From assembly GCA_009691315.1 (NCBI GenBank), contig SICT01000001.1, positions 1-58,766 on the forward strand: a stretch of DNA of 58,766 bases. The letters run 5' to 3'. The position numbers were made by a program, and so were the translations under genes. Source of the DNA: Candidatus Uhrbacteria bacterium (GTDB lineage: Bacteria > Patescibacteriota > Patescibacteriia > 2-12-FULL-60-25). Every line of letters begins with the position of its first letter. The stretch's first letter is position 1. The notes beneath the pieces are model-generated. The model saw only the letters and a list, made by a program, of their open reading frames with translations. It was not told the origin of the DNA and made no database searches. Positions 42,148-49,543 of this stretch are shown in pieces.

Positions 42148-42918
42148 TTATTCATCTGAATCTAAATTTGGCAAAGGTCCTGGAATATTTCCCACTTGAT
42201 TTAATATTTGACTCGAACCAGCTGCCGCTCTAATTTTCAATGCTTCCTGATAGGCCGCATTATACACCTGTTCCACCTGAATATCCGAAAGTCCATCTAA
42301 TGTATCCTTGGCAACAAGATTGTTAGAGACTAAATATTCACGAATTTGAGTAGGAGTGAGACTGGTTGGTTCAGGCGGAGCCTGTAAAAACGTTTTCACG
42401 CCAATCGCTCCTGTCCCACTCTGCCCAATCTCCGCATCCGCCTGTGGAACGGGGAGTTGTGCTACATCCAAAAACTCACTAAAAGAAGAGGAGGCGTTCG
42501 CCTGAGGCAGTTGATTAAACGCCTGAAAACAGGTTTTTCCCTGTGGACAATTCGGATCAGAATTTTGTGCGACTTCGACCGTATCTGGAACGCCGTCCGA
42601 ATCACTATCCCCTATATAAGGTGAGGTGTGGTAAACGTATGACTCATCATAATCTGACAACCCATCATGATCTGTATCTTTTTGTTTTGAATCATTCAAT
42701 TGATTTGCTTGTGTTTGTTGTTCTGTAAAAAATTGTTGGGCGAGTTTTGACTTTTGATTCGGAACAAGAAATGGACTCCGAACCTGTCCGCTTACTTGAA
42801 ACAATGCGAGCGAAAAAGCAACCAGCCCGCAGAAACTTAAAATTCCCCCAGCCAATCTCTGCTCGGTTGATAGATGTAACCACCAGGCCCTCACGCCAGA
42901 CGGTTCTTGCTCCTCCAT
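42148..42918 (-). CDS. Membrane-anchored protein with calcium-binding-type repeats
   Basis: A 256-residue protein starting at 42918 (MEEQEPSGVRAWWLHLS); an upstream ATG at 42939 precedes the promoter -10 and is rejected. One membrane helix (LAGGILSFCGLVAFSLALF) is followed by a Gln-rich linker and two thrombospondin-3-like motifs, DTDHDGLSDYDE and DSDSDGVPDTVE, then a cysteine pair (NCPQGKTC) and a helical C-terminus (TPTQIREYLVSNNLVAKDTLDG, VEQVYNAAYQEALKIRAAAG). It is 6 bases upstream of the giant protein gene and surely co-transcribed, so it may anchor, export or cleave that protein in a calcium-dependent way. Confidence 0.75.
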   Translation of the reverse strand: MEEQEPSGVRAWWLHLSTEQRLAGGILSFCGLVAFSLALFQVSGQVRSPFLVPNQKSKLAQQFFTEQQTQANQLNDSKQKDTDHDGLSDYDESYVYHTSPYIGDSDSDGVPDTVEVAQNSDPNCPQGKTCFQAFNQLPQANASSSFSEFLDVAQLPVPQADAEIGQSGTGAIGVKTFLQAPPEPTSLTPTQIREYLVSNNLVAKDTLDGLSDIQVEQVYNAAYQEALKIRAAAGSSQILNQVGNIPGPLPNLDSDE

Positions 42919-42929
42919 AGCATAAAAAA

Positions 42930-42938
42930 AGTATAGCA
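42930..42938 (-). promoter_or_regulatory. Extended -10 promoter of the giant-protein operon
   Basis: Minus-strand TGC then TATACT (42935-42930). The ATG at 42918 begins 11 bases further, so the leader is about 4 bases. No good -35 was found. Confidence 0.4.
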
Positions 42939-42947
42939 CATGCGTTC

Positions 42948-42976
42948 TTGTCTATCTAGAAAAAATACTCTATTCT
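42948..42976 (+). promoter_or_regulatory. Promoter of the small heat shock protein gene
   Basis: TTGTCT (42948-42953), 17-base spacer, TATTCT (42971-42976). The ATG at 42988 is 11 bases beyond, giving a leader of about 5 bases. It diverges from the promoter of the giant-protein operon. Confidence 0.55.
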
Positions 42977-42987
42977 ACCCACAACCT

Positions 42988-43353
42988 ATGCCAGCACATT
43001 CTTCTCAAGACTGGTCTCTCCCCGCGCAAGAAGGACAGCTATCGGTAGATATCTTTCGAGAAGGTGAAACGCTGATCATACGCTCCCCGGTCGCAGGTAC
43101 ACGGCTTGAGAATCTAGATATTGCCGTGCACGGAGATTTGTTGACGATCCGAGGCACTCGACAAATGATCGAAACTATTAATCAAGATGATTGGTTTCAT
43201 CAAGAATGTTATTGGGGAGCGTTCAGCCGCTCCATTATTCTGCCCCTTGAAGTCTATGCGGAAAAAGCAGAAGCGGCTCTGCAAGATGGATTGCTCACCA
43301 TCCGCTTACCAATCCGCTCAGGCTCTCATCGTCTAACCATCAAACCTCATTAA
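42988..43353 (+). CDS. Small heat shock protein (Hsp20/alpha-crystallin)
   Basis: A 121-residue chaperone. The alpha-crystallin domain covers most of it: GQLSVDIFREGETLIIRSPVAG, LDIAVHGDLLTIRGTRQ, ECYWGAFSRSIILPLEVYAEKAEAALQDGLLTIRLP. The usual order of the A-x-x-x-N-G-V-L motif is here ALQDGLLTIRLP. The N-terminal arm is only ~15 residues and the C-terminal I-x-I is weak, so it is a minimal form. It holds unfolded proteins under stress without ATP. The start at 42988 is chosen over 42940, which lies upstream of the -10. Confidence 0.9.
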   Translation: MPAHSSQDWSLPAQEGQLSVDIFREGETLIIRSPVAGTRLENLDIAVHGDLLTIRGTRQMIETINQDDWFHQECYWGAFSRSIILPLEVYAEKAEAALQDGLLTIRLPIRSGSHRLTIKPH

Positions 43354-43360
43354 TCAATCT

Positions 43361-43588
43361 ATGCTCAATCCGTTGACACTGACTGTCGAAAATATCCAAG
43401 GGAATATCATCAACGCGAAAAGCGCAGATGGAAAAACCTGGTCTCTGCCTATGGAGACCGTGCATGGAACGCCTAAACCCGGACAAGAAATCCGCCTGAT
43501 CGGCGTGACCGTTGGCGCAGAAGATATTGGCACCAGTGCATTCGCTCAAACTCTTCTCCAAGAAATTTTAGGCGGAAAAACTGCATGA
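43361..43588 (+). CDS. Small conserved-looking protein, unknown
   Basis: A 75-residue protein between hsp20 and the VanW gene, overlapping the latter by ATGA, which argues that it is real. It has a beta-rich half (LTLTVENIQGNIINAKSADGKTW) with the look of a small barrel, and LPMETVHGTPKPGQEIRLIGV, then a helical tail (SAFAQTLLQEILGG). No signal peptide or cysteine. Not recognised. Confidence 0.6.
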   Translation: MLNPLTLTVENIQGNIINAKSADGKTWSLPMETVHGTPKPGQEIRLIGVTVGAEDIGTSAFAQTLLQEILGGKTA

Positions 43589-45378
43589 GAGTCGCGCTGA
43601 TCATCTGGCTATTCATCTTGAGCGCATCTCCGGCGTTGGCATTTGTAAATACGAAAATCGTTCCAGGCCTATCCATCTGGCACGTCCGATTGGATCATCT
43701 AGATCAAAAACAAGCCGTGGAAATCTTACAAAAAAAAATCCCTGACATCATTCCCGCGTATCTGACATTTCAGATCAATCGCGAATCCTTCGATCTAAAA
43801 ACAGACTGGATCCATGCGGATCTTGAGACGACCATCAATCAAGCACTCGCGTTTGGACATTCTGAAATCTGGTGGCGTAATTGGTTCGATCACATGCGCC
43901 TGTACATCTACCCCGTGAATCTTGAACCAAAAATAACGATCGATGAACCAGCTCTGCGCCTTCTCTTACAACCACAGCTAGATCCACGGCTTATCACCGT
44001 AAAAAATGCTGAACTCATGGTCAGCCTTGTCGTAGGTACTTCCACCCCAAGTATTCGAATAGAAACCGAGCGGGATGGCGTCCTGATCGATACCGATGCG
44101 GTCATACGGCTGATCCGTGTGCGAATCACTGACCAAGATTTTTCTCCCATCACGATTCCAACCATTGTTGTGAAAGCGGAAAGACGCACAGAAAATCTTG
44201 AACCACTCCGCGATCAGGTCCCTTCCTGGCTCGCCTACGCACCATTTGAACTCCGAGCCGATGGGGAACGTTTCAAGATATCCCCAGCTACACTGGCCTC
44301 CTGGCTTGATGGAGTGCCTCAAGATCAAACTATTGTTCTAGGATTAAATCCCGATCGAGTTGAAGCGACGTTAAAAGAGCGTTTGGATGGCATCTTGCAG
44401 ACGGCTAAAGATGGTTCGCTCACGCTCGAAGAAGATACTTCCTCAACAAGTTCAGCCTACAAAATAAAATCATTTATCCCTGGGATGGATGGGGTTGATC
44501 TTGATACCTCTGCCACTGTTCAAGCCATGCAACAGGCCTGGACCGTCGGTTCTTCGACTATTCCTATTACGCTGACACGACATCCGGCCATCATCGAAGG
44601 GGCCGATGCTGAGCGTCTGGGTATTCACGAATCAATCGGCGTTGGTCGCTCAAATTTTTCTGGTTCGCCCGTTAACCGCCGCAAAAATATCGCACTCGGC
44701 GCACAAAAAGTTTCTGGCGTACTTATTCCACCAGATACTGAATTCTCCCTCATCAAGACATTGACTCCGATTGACCAAACAGCCGGTTGGCTCAAAGAAC
44801 TGGTCATCAAAGACAACAAAACCATCCCGGAATTTGGCGGAGGACTGTGTCAGATAGGCACAACCGTTTTTCGTGCCGCGATTGATTCTGGACTACCAAT
44901 CACCTCACGCGTCAATCACGCCTATCGCGTACCGTATTACGAACCCGCTGGAAAAGACGCCACCATTTATGATCCGGCTCCGGATATGAAATTTAAAAAT
45001 GACACCGGTCATTGGATTCTCGTTTCGTCCCACATCAAAGGTGATAATATCTCTTTTACCTTTTGGGGCACACGTGATGGCAGAGAAATCACACAAAGCG
45101 ATTCCCGTGTTTATAATTTCGTCCCACCACCGGCGAAAAAAATTATTGAAACGTTGGATCTCCCACCAGGACAAATCAAATGCACAGAAAAAGCTCACAC
45201 CGGGGCTGACGCGAGTTTTACCTATGACGTGGTCTATCCAGACGGCAAAAAAAAACACGTGACCTTTTTCAGCCATTACAAACCCTGGGGTGCGGTATGT
45301 CTATTAGGCGTAGCACAGTTATCGGCTAGTTCGACAACTCCTATCGTTGATGAAACAGGTGTGAATAACCCCAATTAA
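43585..45378 (+). CDS. VanW-family exported protein with peptidoglycan-binding-like domains
   Basis: A 597-residue exported protein: signal peptide MRVALIIWLFILSASPALAF, then two YoaR-like putative peptidoglycan-binding segments (VPGLSIWHVRLDHLDQKQAVEIL; FKISPATLASWLDGVPQ) and the VanW domain from about residue 350: GVGRSNFSGSPVNRRKNIALGAQKV, IPPDTEFSLIKTL, VIKDNKTIPEFGGGLCQIGTTVFRAA, SRVNHAYRVPYYEPAGKDATI. VanW proteins accompany some vancomycin-resistance clusters but have no proven activity; here there is no van gene nearby, so resistance should not be inferred. It probably acts in the cell wall. Confidence 0.92.
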   Translation: MRVALIIWLFILSASPALAFVNTKIVPGLSIWHVRLDHLDQKQAVEILQKKIPDIIPAYLTFQINRESFDLKTDWIHADLETTINQALAFGHSEIWWRNWFDHMRLYIYPVNLEPKITIDEPALRLLLQPQLDPRLITVKNAELMVSLVVGTSTPSIRIETERDGVLIDTDAVIRLIRVRITDQDFSPITIPTIVVKAERRTENLEPLRDQVPSWLAYAPFELRADGERFKISPATLASWLDGVPQDQTIVLGLNPDRVEATLKERLDGILQTAKDGSLTLEEDTSSTSSAYKIKSFIPGMDGVDLDTSATVQAMQQAWTVGSSTIPITLTRHPAIIEGADAERLGIHESIGVGRSNFSGSPVNRRKNIALGAQKVSGVLIPPDTEFSLIKTLTPIDQTAGWLKELVIKDNKTIPEFGGGLCQIGTTVFRAAIDSGLPITSRVNHAYRVPYYEPAGKDATIYDPAPDMKFKNDTGHWILVSSHIKGDNISFTFWGTRDGREITQSDSRVYNFVPPPAKKIIETLDLPPGQIKCTEKAHTGADASFTYDVVYPDGKKKHVTFFSHYKPWGAVCLLGVAQLSASSTTPIVDETGVNNPN

Positions 45379-45440
45379 CCTCAAAATGCAGGCTCTTGAC
45401 AATCATTGACCCTGTGCTTGGTAACATGGTAAAACCTCTC

Positions 45441-45463
45441 TTACCCCCTGGATCAGGGGGTAA
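45441..45463. repeat. Perfect hairpin after the VanW gene
   Basis: TTACCCCCTG (45441-45450) and CAGGGGGTAA (45454-45463), 10 paired bases and a GAT loop. The next bases are TCTTGACA, so no T-tract follows on the plus strand. It lies directly before the -35 of the putative RNA gene. Confidence 0.75.
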
Positions 45464-45465
45464 TC

Positions 45466-45494
45466 TTGACAGGATTCAAAATACTTGATATCCT
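45466..45494 (+). promoter_or_regulatory. Promoter of putative non-coding RNA
   Basis: Consensus TTGACA (45466-45471), 17-base spacer, TATCCT (45489-45494). No reading frame worth noting follows before a terminator at 45704. Confidence 0.6.
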
Positions 45495-45500
45495 TCCATG

Positions 45501-45704
45501 ATCACTTTGATCAGCTCATGCTTCGACAAGCTCACCATACACCAGGTCTTTAGCAATCCGCGTCCACGACAAGCATGGAATCTTTCCATAGGGTGTGGCA
45601 GGTCTTCGGACTCGCTCTCCCCTTTAGAAAGGTTTCTTGGATGCGGATTGCTCAAGCTCTGATGAAAAAACTCCCCCGGCACAGTGTCGAGGGAGTTTTG
45701 TTTT
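45501..45704 (+). ncRNA. Candidate structured non-coding RNA, ~200 nt, unknown class
   Basis: The stretch lies between convergent genes and has a promoter and a terminator on the plus strand. Its core is a 14-pair closing stem, AGCAATCCGCGTCC (45552-45565) with GGATGCGGATTGCT (45639-45652). It encloses three small hairpins: ATGGAA/TTCCAT, GTC-TTCG-GAC with a stable C(UUCG)G loop, and CCTTT-AG-AAAGG. The plus strand is preferred because one pair in the closing stem is G-U there but would be C-A on the minus strand. No match to 6S RNA, SRP RNA, tmRNA or RNase P could be seen. On the minus strand 45613-45596 looks like a B12 box, discussed as an alternative. Confidence 0.5.
45663..45704. terminator. 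Bidirectional intrinsic terminator
   Basis: AACTCCC (45669-45675) pairs with GGGAGTT (45691-45697). On the plus strand TTTTGTTTT follows (45696-45704), on the minus strand a run of six T. It would end the putative RNA on one side and the thioredoxin-DHFR transcript on the other. Confidence 0.8.
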
Positions 45705-45750
45705 ACCAACATCCTGAATTCTGACTTATAAATAATTTCAATAATCAATT

Positions 45751-46266
45751 TTATTTTAAAACTTGGTAGTGTAGTTGGATGGTATGTATGTTTATTTTTT
45801 TTACCTCTAACAACTCTAAATCAACTGCAAAATCTCCTTCGGCAAAAATAGGGATCCCCTGACCAAACACGAACGGTTCAACATCAATGTAAATTTCATC
45901 GATCAATTTTTCTTTGATGAACGAACGGTTTAACTGACCGCCGCCGGCTAAAAATGCCGTGGTAAATCCTCTCGCTTCCAAAAGACGCAAAATTTCTTGT
46001 GGCGGCTTATCTGTGGTCAATACCCTATCATTCCAGGTATTTTTTATTGGTTCGTGTGAAACGATAATATTGAGAGCTTCTGGGAATGGAAAATATCCGT
46101 ATCGCAAGGCTTCCAGATAGGTGTTCTTCCCCATAATAATATTTCCTGCGGACTTACTGTGCTCAAAAAAACCTTTTAAATCTTCCTCGGACGTCCACTG
46201 GGAATTGCCGTCTTTCTTGGCAATGAATCCATTAACAGACATCCCCATGTAGAGAACTGTTTTCAT
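45751..46266 (-). CDS. DHFR/RibD C-terminal-like reductase
   Basis: A 171-residue protein of the dihydrofolate-reductase fold: MKTVLYMGMSVNGFIAKKDG, FFEHSKSAGNIIMGKNTYLEAL (NADPH loop), NIIVSHEPI, FLAGGGQLNRSFIKEKLIDEIYIDVEPFVFG. The features fit the RibD_C branch, pteridine or flavin-precursor reductases, rather than a proven DHFR. It is last in the thioredoxin transcript, 4 bases after glutamate dehydrogenase and followed by a terminator. The exact substrate is not deducible. Confidence 0.85.
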   Translation of the reverse strand: MKTVLYMGMSVNGFIAKKDGNSQWTSEEDLKGFFEHSKSAGNIIMGKNTYLEALRYGYFPFPEALNIIVSHEPIKNTWNDRVLTTDKPPQEILRLLEARGFTTAFLAGGGQLNRSFIKEKLIDEIYIDVEPFVFGQGIPIFAEGDFAVDLELLEVKKINIHTIQLHYQVLK

Positions 46267-46270
46267 AAAA

Positions 46271-47497
46271 TCATTCTCCCTTCATCGCCTCTGCTATCCG
46301 CTCAATTGCGAGAATAAATGCGGCTTCGCGTTGCGTCGCGCCATATTTTTCAGCGGTTGAAATCACATCTTGTGCGGCCTGACGCATAAGAGGCTCTAAG
46401 CGTTGAAACACCCTTCCTTCGTCCCAATGTTCCCCAATTTTATTTTGTTGCCATTCGAGAAACGAGGTTGTGACACCACCGGAATTCGCTAACACATCCG
46501 GGATGACCGTCACGCCATGCTTGGCAAAATACGCATCGGCTTCTGGTGTAGTCGGGCCGTTCGCCAGTTCTAAAATCATTTGTGCTTGCACACGCGGCGC
46601 AATCTCAGCGGTCAATTGATTTTCTAAAGCTGATGGCACAAGTAAACCACATGGGAGAGTCAGAAGCTGCTCCTGAGTCAGCGTCTCTAAATTATTGAAA
46701 CCTGTAACACTTCCCGTCTTTTTCTTGTGTTCGATCACCCCCGGAATATCCAAACCATGTTCTGAATGAATTCCTCCTTTAGAATCTGAAACAGCCACTA
46801 CTTTGTATCCGTGATGATGAAAAATTTTCGCCATAGTTTCACCAGCATTGCCAAAACCCTGAATAACAACGCTGAGCGATTCAGGATCCACGCCGAATTT
46901 TTGACGATACACATCAAACACATAAAATCCGCCTTGGGCGGTGGCCGTGCCGCGACCCTCTGATCCACCTTTACCGACCGTCTTACCTGTCACTACTGCA
47001 AGATCTTGATGTCCAATCACCTTCCCGTATTCATCTGCCAGCCAATCCATAATCTGTGGCGTCGTATTCACGTCTGGTGCCGGAATGTCTTTGTCAGAAC
47101 CGATACAATCTGCGATCGCACGGGTGAACGCACGTGTCAGTCGCTCCAGCTCGCCAGAAGATAATTCTTTCGGATTGACCGTCACGCCACCCTTGCCACC
47201 GCCAAACGGAATGCCTGCAACGGCACATTTGATCGTCATCCAAAATGCGAGTGCCTTTACTTCATCTAAATCAACCTGCGTATGAAAACGCAAACCTCCC
47301 TTAAACGGACCACGTACATTATTCCACTGCACCCGATAACCATGAAAAAATCTGGTGGAACCATCATCCATCACGATGGAAAACTCAACATTGATCGTCC
47401 GCGCTGGATGATGGAGAGCGTCGAGTGTTTTTGGATCAAGCGGCGCAATCGTTGCGGCCAGATCTAATTGCCGCATGGCATTGGTAAAAGCGGACAT
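46271..47497 (-). CDS. Glu/Leu/Phe/Val dehydrogenase (glutamate dehydrogenase)
   Basis: A 408-residue oxidoreductase starting at 47497 (MSAFTNAMRQLDLAATI), 4 bases after the trxB stop. Conserved features: NNVRGPFKGGLRFHTQVDLDEVKALAFWMTIK, PFGGGKGGVTVNPKELS (catalytic Lys), DIPAPDVNTTPQIMDW, and the Rossmann motif VIQGFGNAGETMAKI, with NSGGVTTSFLEWQQN near the end. It interconverts glutamate and 2-oxoglutarate plus ammonia, or a related amino acid. In a reduced genome this may serve redox balance rather than nitrogen assimilation. Cofactor preference is not clear from the sequence. Confidence 0.94.
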   Translation of the reverse strand: MSAFTNAMRQLDLAATIAPLDPKTLDALHHPARTINVEFSIVMDDGSTRFFHGYRVQWNNVRGPFKGGLRFHTQVDLDEVKALAFWMTIKCAVAGIPFGGGKGGVTVNPKELSSGELERLTRAFTRAIADCIGSDKDIPAPDVNTTPQIMDWLADEYGKVIGHQDLAVVTGKTVGKGGSEGRGTATAQGGFYVFDVYRQKFGVDPESLSVVIQGFGNAGETMAKIFHHHGYKVVAVSDSKGGIHSEHGLDIPGVIEHKKKTGSVTGFNNLETLTQEQLLTLPCGLLVPSALENQLTAEIAPRVQAQMILELANGPTTPEADAYFAKHGVTVIPDVLANSGGVTTSFLEWQQNKIGEHWDEGRVFQRLEPLMRQAAQDVISTAEKYGATQREAAFILAIERIAEAMKGE

Positions 47498-47501
47498 AAA
47501 A

Positions 47502-48419
47502 TTAATGCGATAAATATTTTTCTGCATCAAGCGCGGCCATACAACCAGTTCCGGCAGCGGTGATAGCCTGACGATAGCGTGGGTCCTGTAAATCACCAGA
47601 CACAAACAGGCCGGGCACATTCGTCATCGTGGTTCCCTTTACGACACTCACATATTTTTTCTCATCCAAATCCACCAAGCCCTGAAGTAATCGCGAATTC
47701 GGTTCATGACCAATTGCGGCAAACACCCCGTCGATTGACAGATCATGTATCTCACCCGTCACCGTGTCTTTAAGACGCGCACCCGTCACATGACCAACAT
47801 CCACACCGAGAATTTCGATAACCTCTGCATTCCAAATCACTTTTATTTTTGGATTGGCGAACGTGCGGTCTTGCATGATTTTTGAAGCACGAAATTCGGC
47901 GCGACGATGCACGATGGTGACTTCGCTGGCAAAGCGGGTCAAGAAATTTGATTCTTCCATAGCGCTGTCTCCCCCGCCCACCACGATCACTTTTTTCTGT
48001 TTGAAAAAAAATCCATCACACGTCGCACAGGCAGACACGCCGTGACCGTAAAGCTTCTTCTCTGATTCTAAACCTAAACGCCGCGCCTCTGCTCCTGTGG
48101 CCATAATCACGGTTCTTGTTTGATAGGTCTGACCTTTGCTTGCGACTTCAAATCCCCCATCAATAATCTTGAGTGACTCAACCTGCTCTGTTTTAATATC
48201 TGTCCCAAATCGTTTAGCCTGCTCACGAAAACGCTGCATTAATTCAGGACCCTGAATACCTTCGGGGAAACCCGGGAAATTTTCTACATCCGTTGTTGTC
48301 ATTAACTGACCGCCCGGTTCGTTACCTTCAAATAAAATCGGTGCCAAACTTGCCCGCGCCGCATAAATCGCCGCGGTCCATCCAGCCGGTCCAGACCCAA
48401 TAATGATCACGTCAATCAT
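47502..48419 (-). CDS. trxB: Thioredoxin reductase
   Basis: A 305-residue flavoenzyme. FAD motif IIGSGPAGWTAAIYAARASL, redox-active CATCDGFFF (about residue 134), NADPH motif VVGGGDSAMEESNFL, and the final FAD-contact region FVSGDLQDPRYRQAITAAGTGCMAALDAEKYL. It reduces thioredoxin with NADPH. It overlaps the upstream trxA stop by ATGA, so the two are made together. Confidence 0.97.
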   Translation of the reverse strand: MIDVIIIGSGPAGWTAAIYAARASLAPILFEGNEPGGQLMTTTDVENFPGFPEGIQGPELMQRFREQAKRFGTDIKTEQVESLKIIDGGFEVASKGQTYQTRTVIMATGAEARRLGLESEKKLYGHGVSACATCDGFFFKQKKVIVVGGGDSAMEESNFLTRFASEVTIVHRRAEFRASKIMQDRTFANPKIKVIWNAEVIEILGVDVGHVTGARLKDTVTGEIHDLSIDGVFAAIGHEPNSRLLQGLVDLDEKKYVSVVKGTTMTNVPGLFVSGDLQDPRYRQAITAAGTGCMAALDAEKYLSH

Positions 48420-48736
48420 ACGTGCTTCATCAATTTTTCTTTAAATTGTTCTTTGCTCATTGAACCCACCATCTGTTCGACCACTCCCCCATTCTTAAAC
48501 ACCAAAAACGTCGGAATAGACATGATCCCATACTGGCCAGGCACTGTCGGATTTTGATCAACATTCATTTTCCCTATCTTTAGCTTGGTCTCATCAATTT
48601 CTCCAGCTAACTCTTCCAAAATCGGTGACATCATGCGACACGGTCCGCACCATTCGGCCCAAAAATCTACCACCACCGGTGTAGATGATTGCAAAACATC
48701 CGTTTGAAAATTTGCGTCAGTAAATGTGTGTTCCAT
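48416..48736 (-). CDS. trxA: Thioredoxin
   Basis: A 106-residue thioredoxin with the active site VDFWAEWCGPCRMMSP (WCGPC, about residues 30-34), the conserved cis-Pro in GIMSIPTFLVFKNG and the C-terminal GSMSKEQFKEKL. It is the first gene of the trxA-trxB-gdh-DHFR-like transcript, with a promoter whose -10 is 9 bases before the ATG. It keeps cytoplasmic cysteines reduced and may also support export of the cysteine-rich surface protein, an inference only. Confidence 0.97.
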   Translation of the reverse strand: MEHTFTDANFQTDVLQSSTPVVVDFWAEWCGPCRMMSPILEELAGEIDETKLKIGKMNVDQNPTVPGQYGIMSIPTFLVFKNGGVVEQMVGSMSKEQFKEKLMKHV

Positions 48737-48745
48737 AGTTCGCCT

Positions 48746-48774
48746 ATCTTAAAGATAAAAACTGTAGCCCGCAA
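48746..48774 (-). promoter_or_regulatory. Promoter of trxA transcript
   Basis: Minus-strand TTGCGG (48774-48769), 17-base spacer, TAAGAT (48751-48746). The ATG at 48736 is 9 bases further, leaving a leader of about 3 bases. Confidence 0.55.
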
Positions 48775-48798
48775 GAGGTAAGTTATCAACAAATTCTA

Positions 48799-48827
48799 TT
48801 GACTCATAATCAAAACTCACGTATCAT
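48799..48827 (+). promoter_or_regulatory. Promoter of first carbonic-anhydrase-like gene
   Basis: TTGACT (48799-48804), 17-base spacer, TATCAT (48822-48827). A leader of ~47 bases with a G7 tract follows, ATG at 48881. Confidence 0.6.
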
Positions 48828-48880
48828 TTTGTCCCAAAACGTACCTTCCACTCACAACCACTCACCCTTAGGGGGGGTCC

Positions 48881-49402
48881 ATGAAGCGATATCTGATAAT
48901 CGGCCTCGTCTCCGCTGTCACCCTGTTCGCCGCACTCAAGGCTGGCCCGCTCAAGGCGGAACGTCCAGCTGATCGAGCGGTGGTGGCATTGTTCTGCTCA
49001 GACTCCAGGAATGGACGATTCAAGCAAGATCTGGAAACCCATCATCCGGGATTCGTGGAGCACAACGTCCACGTCTACGAACACCAGGTCCCCGGATCGG
49101 CTATCTACGACATCATCCATGCTCACCCGGCCGTTCGGGAGCATGTGATCGAACAGATTACCATCCTACTAAGAAAGGCTCAGAAAGAGGGCGCTTCGGC
49201 TGCCATTGCCCTGGCCTATCATGAAAAGTGCGCTCGCTACCCCCAAGGCCATGAACAGGAACAGGAACGAGACGGCCTCGCAGCAAAGCATTTGCTCGAG
49301 GATCGTCTCAAGGATCTGCACCCGCAGATCCTCCTGTACAAGGCACATATGGATGATTCTCATATCACCGAGATCGAAATCATCGAACGGCCACGGCCGT
49401 GA
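48881..49402 (+). CDS. Exported beta-carbonic-anhydrase-like protein (A)
   Basis: A 173-residue protein with an N-terminal signal or anchor (MKRYLIIGLVSAVTLFAALK). The core has the beta-CA zinc-site pattern: VVALFCSDSRNGRF (C39, D41, R43, the canonical CxDSR) and ALAYHEKCARY (H114, C117). The distance between them, 75 residues, is a little above normal. The usual R-N-A-G segment is replaced by HVYEHQVPGSAIYDII. Normal beta-CAs are ~200-230 residues, so it is short. An AGGGGGG tract 5 bases before the ATG may act as Shine-Dalgarno. GC-rich. Zinc binding is likely; CO2 hydration is not proven. Two related genes follow downstream. Confidence 0.6.
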   Translation: MKRYLIIGLVSAVTLFAALKAGPLKAERPADRAVVALFCSDSRNGRFKQDLETHHPGFVEHNVHVYEHQVPGSAIYDIIHAHPAVREHVIEQITILLRKAQKEGASAAIALAYHEKCARYPQGHEQEQERDGLAAKHLLEDRLKDLHPQILLYKAHMDDSHITEIEIIERPRP

Positions 49403-49415
49403 ACCATTCTCTTCT

Positions 49416-49453
49416 CTCCCAAATCTGCCAAAGCGGATGAGGGAGCTTTTTTT
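49416..49453 (+). terminator. Intrinsic terminator of gene A
   Basis: CTCCC (49416-49420) pairs with GGGAG (49441-49445), with inner ATC/GAT pairing, followed by a seven-T tract (49447-49453). Confidence 0.7.
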
Positions 49454-49463
49454 AATATTAATC

Positions 49464-49492
49464 TTGACCGGTAGAAAAAAATCACATATAAT
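49464..49492 (+). promoter_or_regulatory. Promoter of second carbonic-anhydrase-like gene
   Basis: TTGACC (49464-49469), 17-base spacer, perfect TATAAT (49487-49492). GGAGG lies 6 bases before the ATG at 49544. Confidence 0.75.
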
Positions 49493-49543
49493 TTCGCAGC
49501 TTCTTCGATAAAGCTCTCTCACCTACAAGGCTCTGGAGGATCC

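Noticed and set aside
43585..45378. VanW as sign of vancomycin resistance
   Set aside because: No vanA/B/H/X/Y/R/S-like gene is near, and VanW domains are widespread in exported wall proteins without link to resistance.
45476..45748. 90-codon minus-strand frame across the putative RNA
   Set aside because: It crosses a bidirectional terminator and a strongly folded region, lacks a start signal and has no recognisable protein features.
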